Source: Priapulus caudatus
Lineage: Eukaryota > Priapulida > Priapulimorpha > Priapulimorphida > Priapulidae
Assembly (NCBI RefSeq): GCF_000485595.1
Contig: NW_014577160.1
Span: 411,050-431,319, forward strand
Length of the DNA: 20,270 nucleotides
Direction of reading: 5' to 3'
In this document: piece by piece, positions 19,467 to 20,270 of the stretch
How positions within the stretch are numbered: position 1 is the first letter of the stretch
Layout: every line of letters starts with the position of its first letter
The notes under the pieces: model-generated
What the model was told of the DNA's origin: nothing
What the model saw: only the letters and a program-made list of their open reading frames with translations
Databases searched by the model: none
Program-made: the position numbers and the translations under genes

Positions 19467-19669
19467 CAATGGTTCTTAACCTTTTTTGAGTCATGGACCC
19501 CTTTGAGAATCTGGTAAAAGCTACGGACCCCTTCCGAGAAAAATGCACATTAAGCACATAAACACAAAATTTTGCATGTACAATGGGGTTCACGGACCCC
19601 CGGAAGCCCATCCACGGACCTCTCCATGGATCCCAAAGGGGTCCATGGATCACAGGTTAAGAACCCCTG
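19467..19669. mobile_element. hAT-like MITE, cleaner copy
   Basis: Left end caatggttcttaacc and right end ggttaagaacccctg are inverted. The similarity continues inward through tcatggacccctttg and its inverse, giving TIRs near 40 bases. 203 bases, non-coding. Ends of the CAGnGGTTCTTAACC type are typical of hAT MITEs; the 8-bp target duplication is not clear. Confidence 0.72.
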
Positions 19670-20147
19670 GTCTAGAGCCTATAGGTGCGCGCCGCTGCAT
19701 AGTAGATGGAGTTTGAAGCAAACTTATGGTAGTCGTAACTATTTATGGCGTTGCTGACAACAGACCCTCTGTTGTATGTGTCGGCAGCTTGCACCCAAGC
19801 ACCAAGCAACATCGTGCGTTCTTGCTTGTTGATGCACGTCGGAGAGCAGCATTTTGTAGGTCGTATCAGACCAGGAGGAGTGAGTCTTCACGCAATCTAA
19901 CGCCAGCGAATGCTAGAACAGTTCGTTTGTGAACGTAGAGTCTCGCGTGGATCCTCACACATGTGTTCACTGATTACAGTCACTCTTCTGTACATAATGT
20001 ATCTCCTCCCAGTCACCCATCTGTGGAAAGAATAATATCTCCTCTTTCAGTCGTACATCTGTAAGTGGAACATTGACGTCTCTCCTGGTGACCTGTGTAT
20101 GGAAGTGAAGACCCCGCACCCTCTCTAGTCCATCTGTAATTAATGCC

Positions 20148-20233
20148 ACTATCTCTCTCTCTCTCTCTCTCTATCTCGCTCTTTCACTCTCTATGTTTCT
20201 CTCTCACTCTCTCTCTCGCTCTCTCACTCTCTA

Positions 20234-20270
<37 letters not shown>
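20148..20270. repeat. (CT)n microsatellite at the right edge
   Basis: Same tract as 8140-8612, cut by the window end. In the first copy exon 4 follows it. Confidence 0.95.

Larger units (their letters stand above)
17265..20270 (+). repeat. Long duplicated block, second (cleaner) copy, open at the right edge
   Basis: Collinear with 4219 to about 8240 in the same orientation. Contains intact exons 2 and 3, the TTAA element and the hAT-like MITE, but not the 0.72-kb insertion. It begins within the 92-bp repeat beside a G-run and runs off the window in the CT microsatellite. Confidence 0.92.

Noticed and set aside
1-20270. Prokaryotic systems, CRISPR arrays, tRNA or rRNA genes, viral integrations
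   Set aside because: Intron-containing animal gene structure throughout; tandem arrays have no constant-repeat/variable-spacer pattern, and no tRNA cloverleaf, rRNA core or viral gene was recognised by eye.

Overview
The window is animal (metazoan) nuclear DNA, most likely from an invertebrate. It has split genes with GT-AG introns, long microsatellites and minisatellites, several short inverted-repeat transposable elements, and interstitial TTAGGG/CCCTAA repeats. TTAGGG is the usual animal telomere motif. The species cannot be named from the sequence.

One real gene can be supported, on the + strand from 3963 to 15121. It encodes the histone H4 lysine-20 methyltransferase of the Suv4-20 / KMT5B-KMT5C family. 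I built a seven-exon model by reading splice sites and comparing with the family: exon 1 (3963-4078), exon 2 (5751-5931), exon 3 (6437-6568), exon 4 (8621-8835), exon 5 (12243-12390), exon 6 (13130-13281) and exon 7 (13635-15121). All intron phases agree (2,0,2,0,2,1). Exons 1, 6 and 7 are clean. Exons 2 to 5 of the main locus carry many small, mostly insertion-type errors that break the frame. This looks like raw long-read sequence used to fill a gap between about 4.2 and 12.4 kb.

The 3.0 kb at the right end (17265-20270) is a second copy of 4219 to about 8240. It holds error-free versions of exons 2 and 3, placed downstream of the gene's own stop codon. The copy starts in a tandem repeat next to a G-run and ends in a CT microsatellite, where short-read contigs usually break. 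My preferred reading is a misplaced or alternative-haplotype contig plus a noisy gap fill, not a true tandem duplication. The copies also differ by a 0.7 kb inverted-repeat insertion, which suggests two haplotypes.

Layout: 1-735 CT-rich minisatellite; 734-813 a 41-bp tandem pair with a palindromic core; 814-3700 gene-free DNA with a possible transposon end near 1800 and a TA microsatellite; 3733-3900 a near-perfect foldback hairpin just upstream of the start codon; 3963-15121 the methyltransferase gene, whose introns contain a tandemly repeated splice donor, a TTAA-flanked long-TIR element, a hAT-like MITE, a CT tract and a 3 kb minisatellite; 15122-17264 3' UTR and intergenic DNA; 17265-20270 the duplicated block. 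I see no prokaryotic operon, CRISPR array, tRNA or rRNA. The most interesting items are the scrambled gene, the repeated donor, the hairpin at the promoter or 5' UTR, the twin telomere-repeat elements and a duplicated ANYYIHYG motif in the C-terminal half of the protein.
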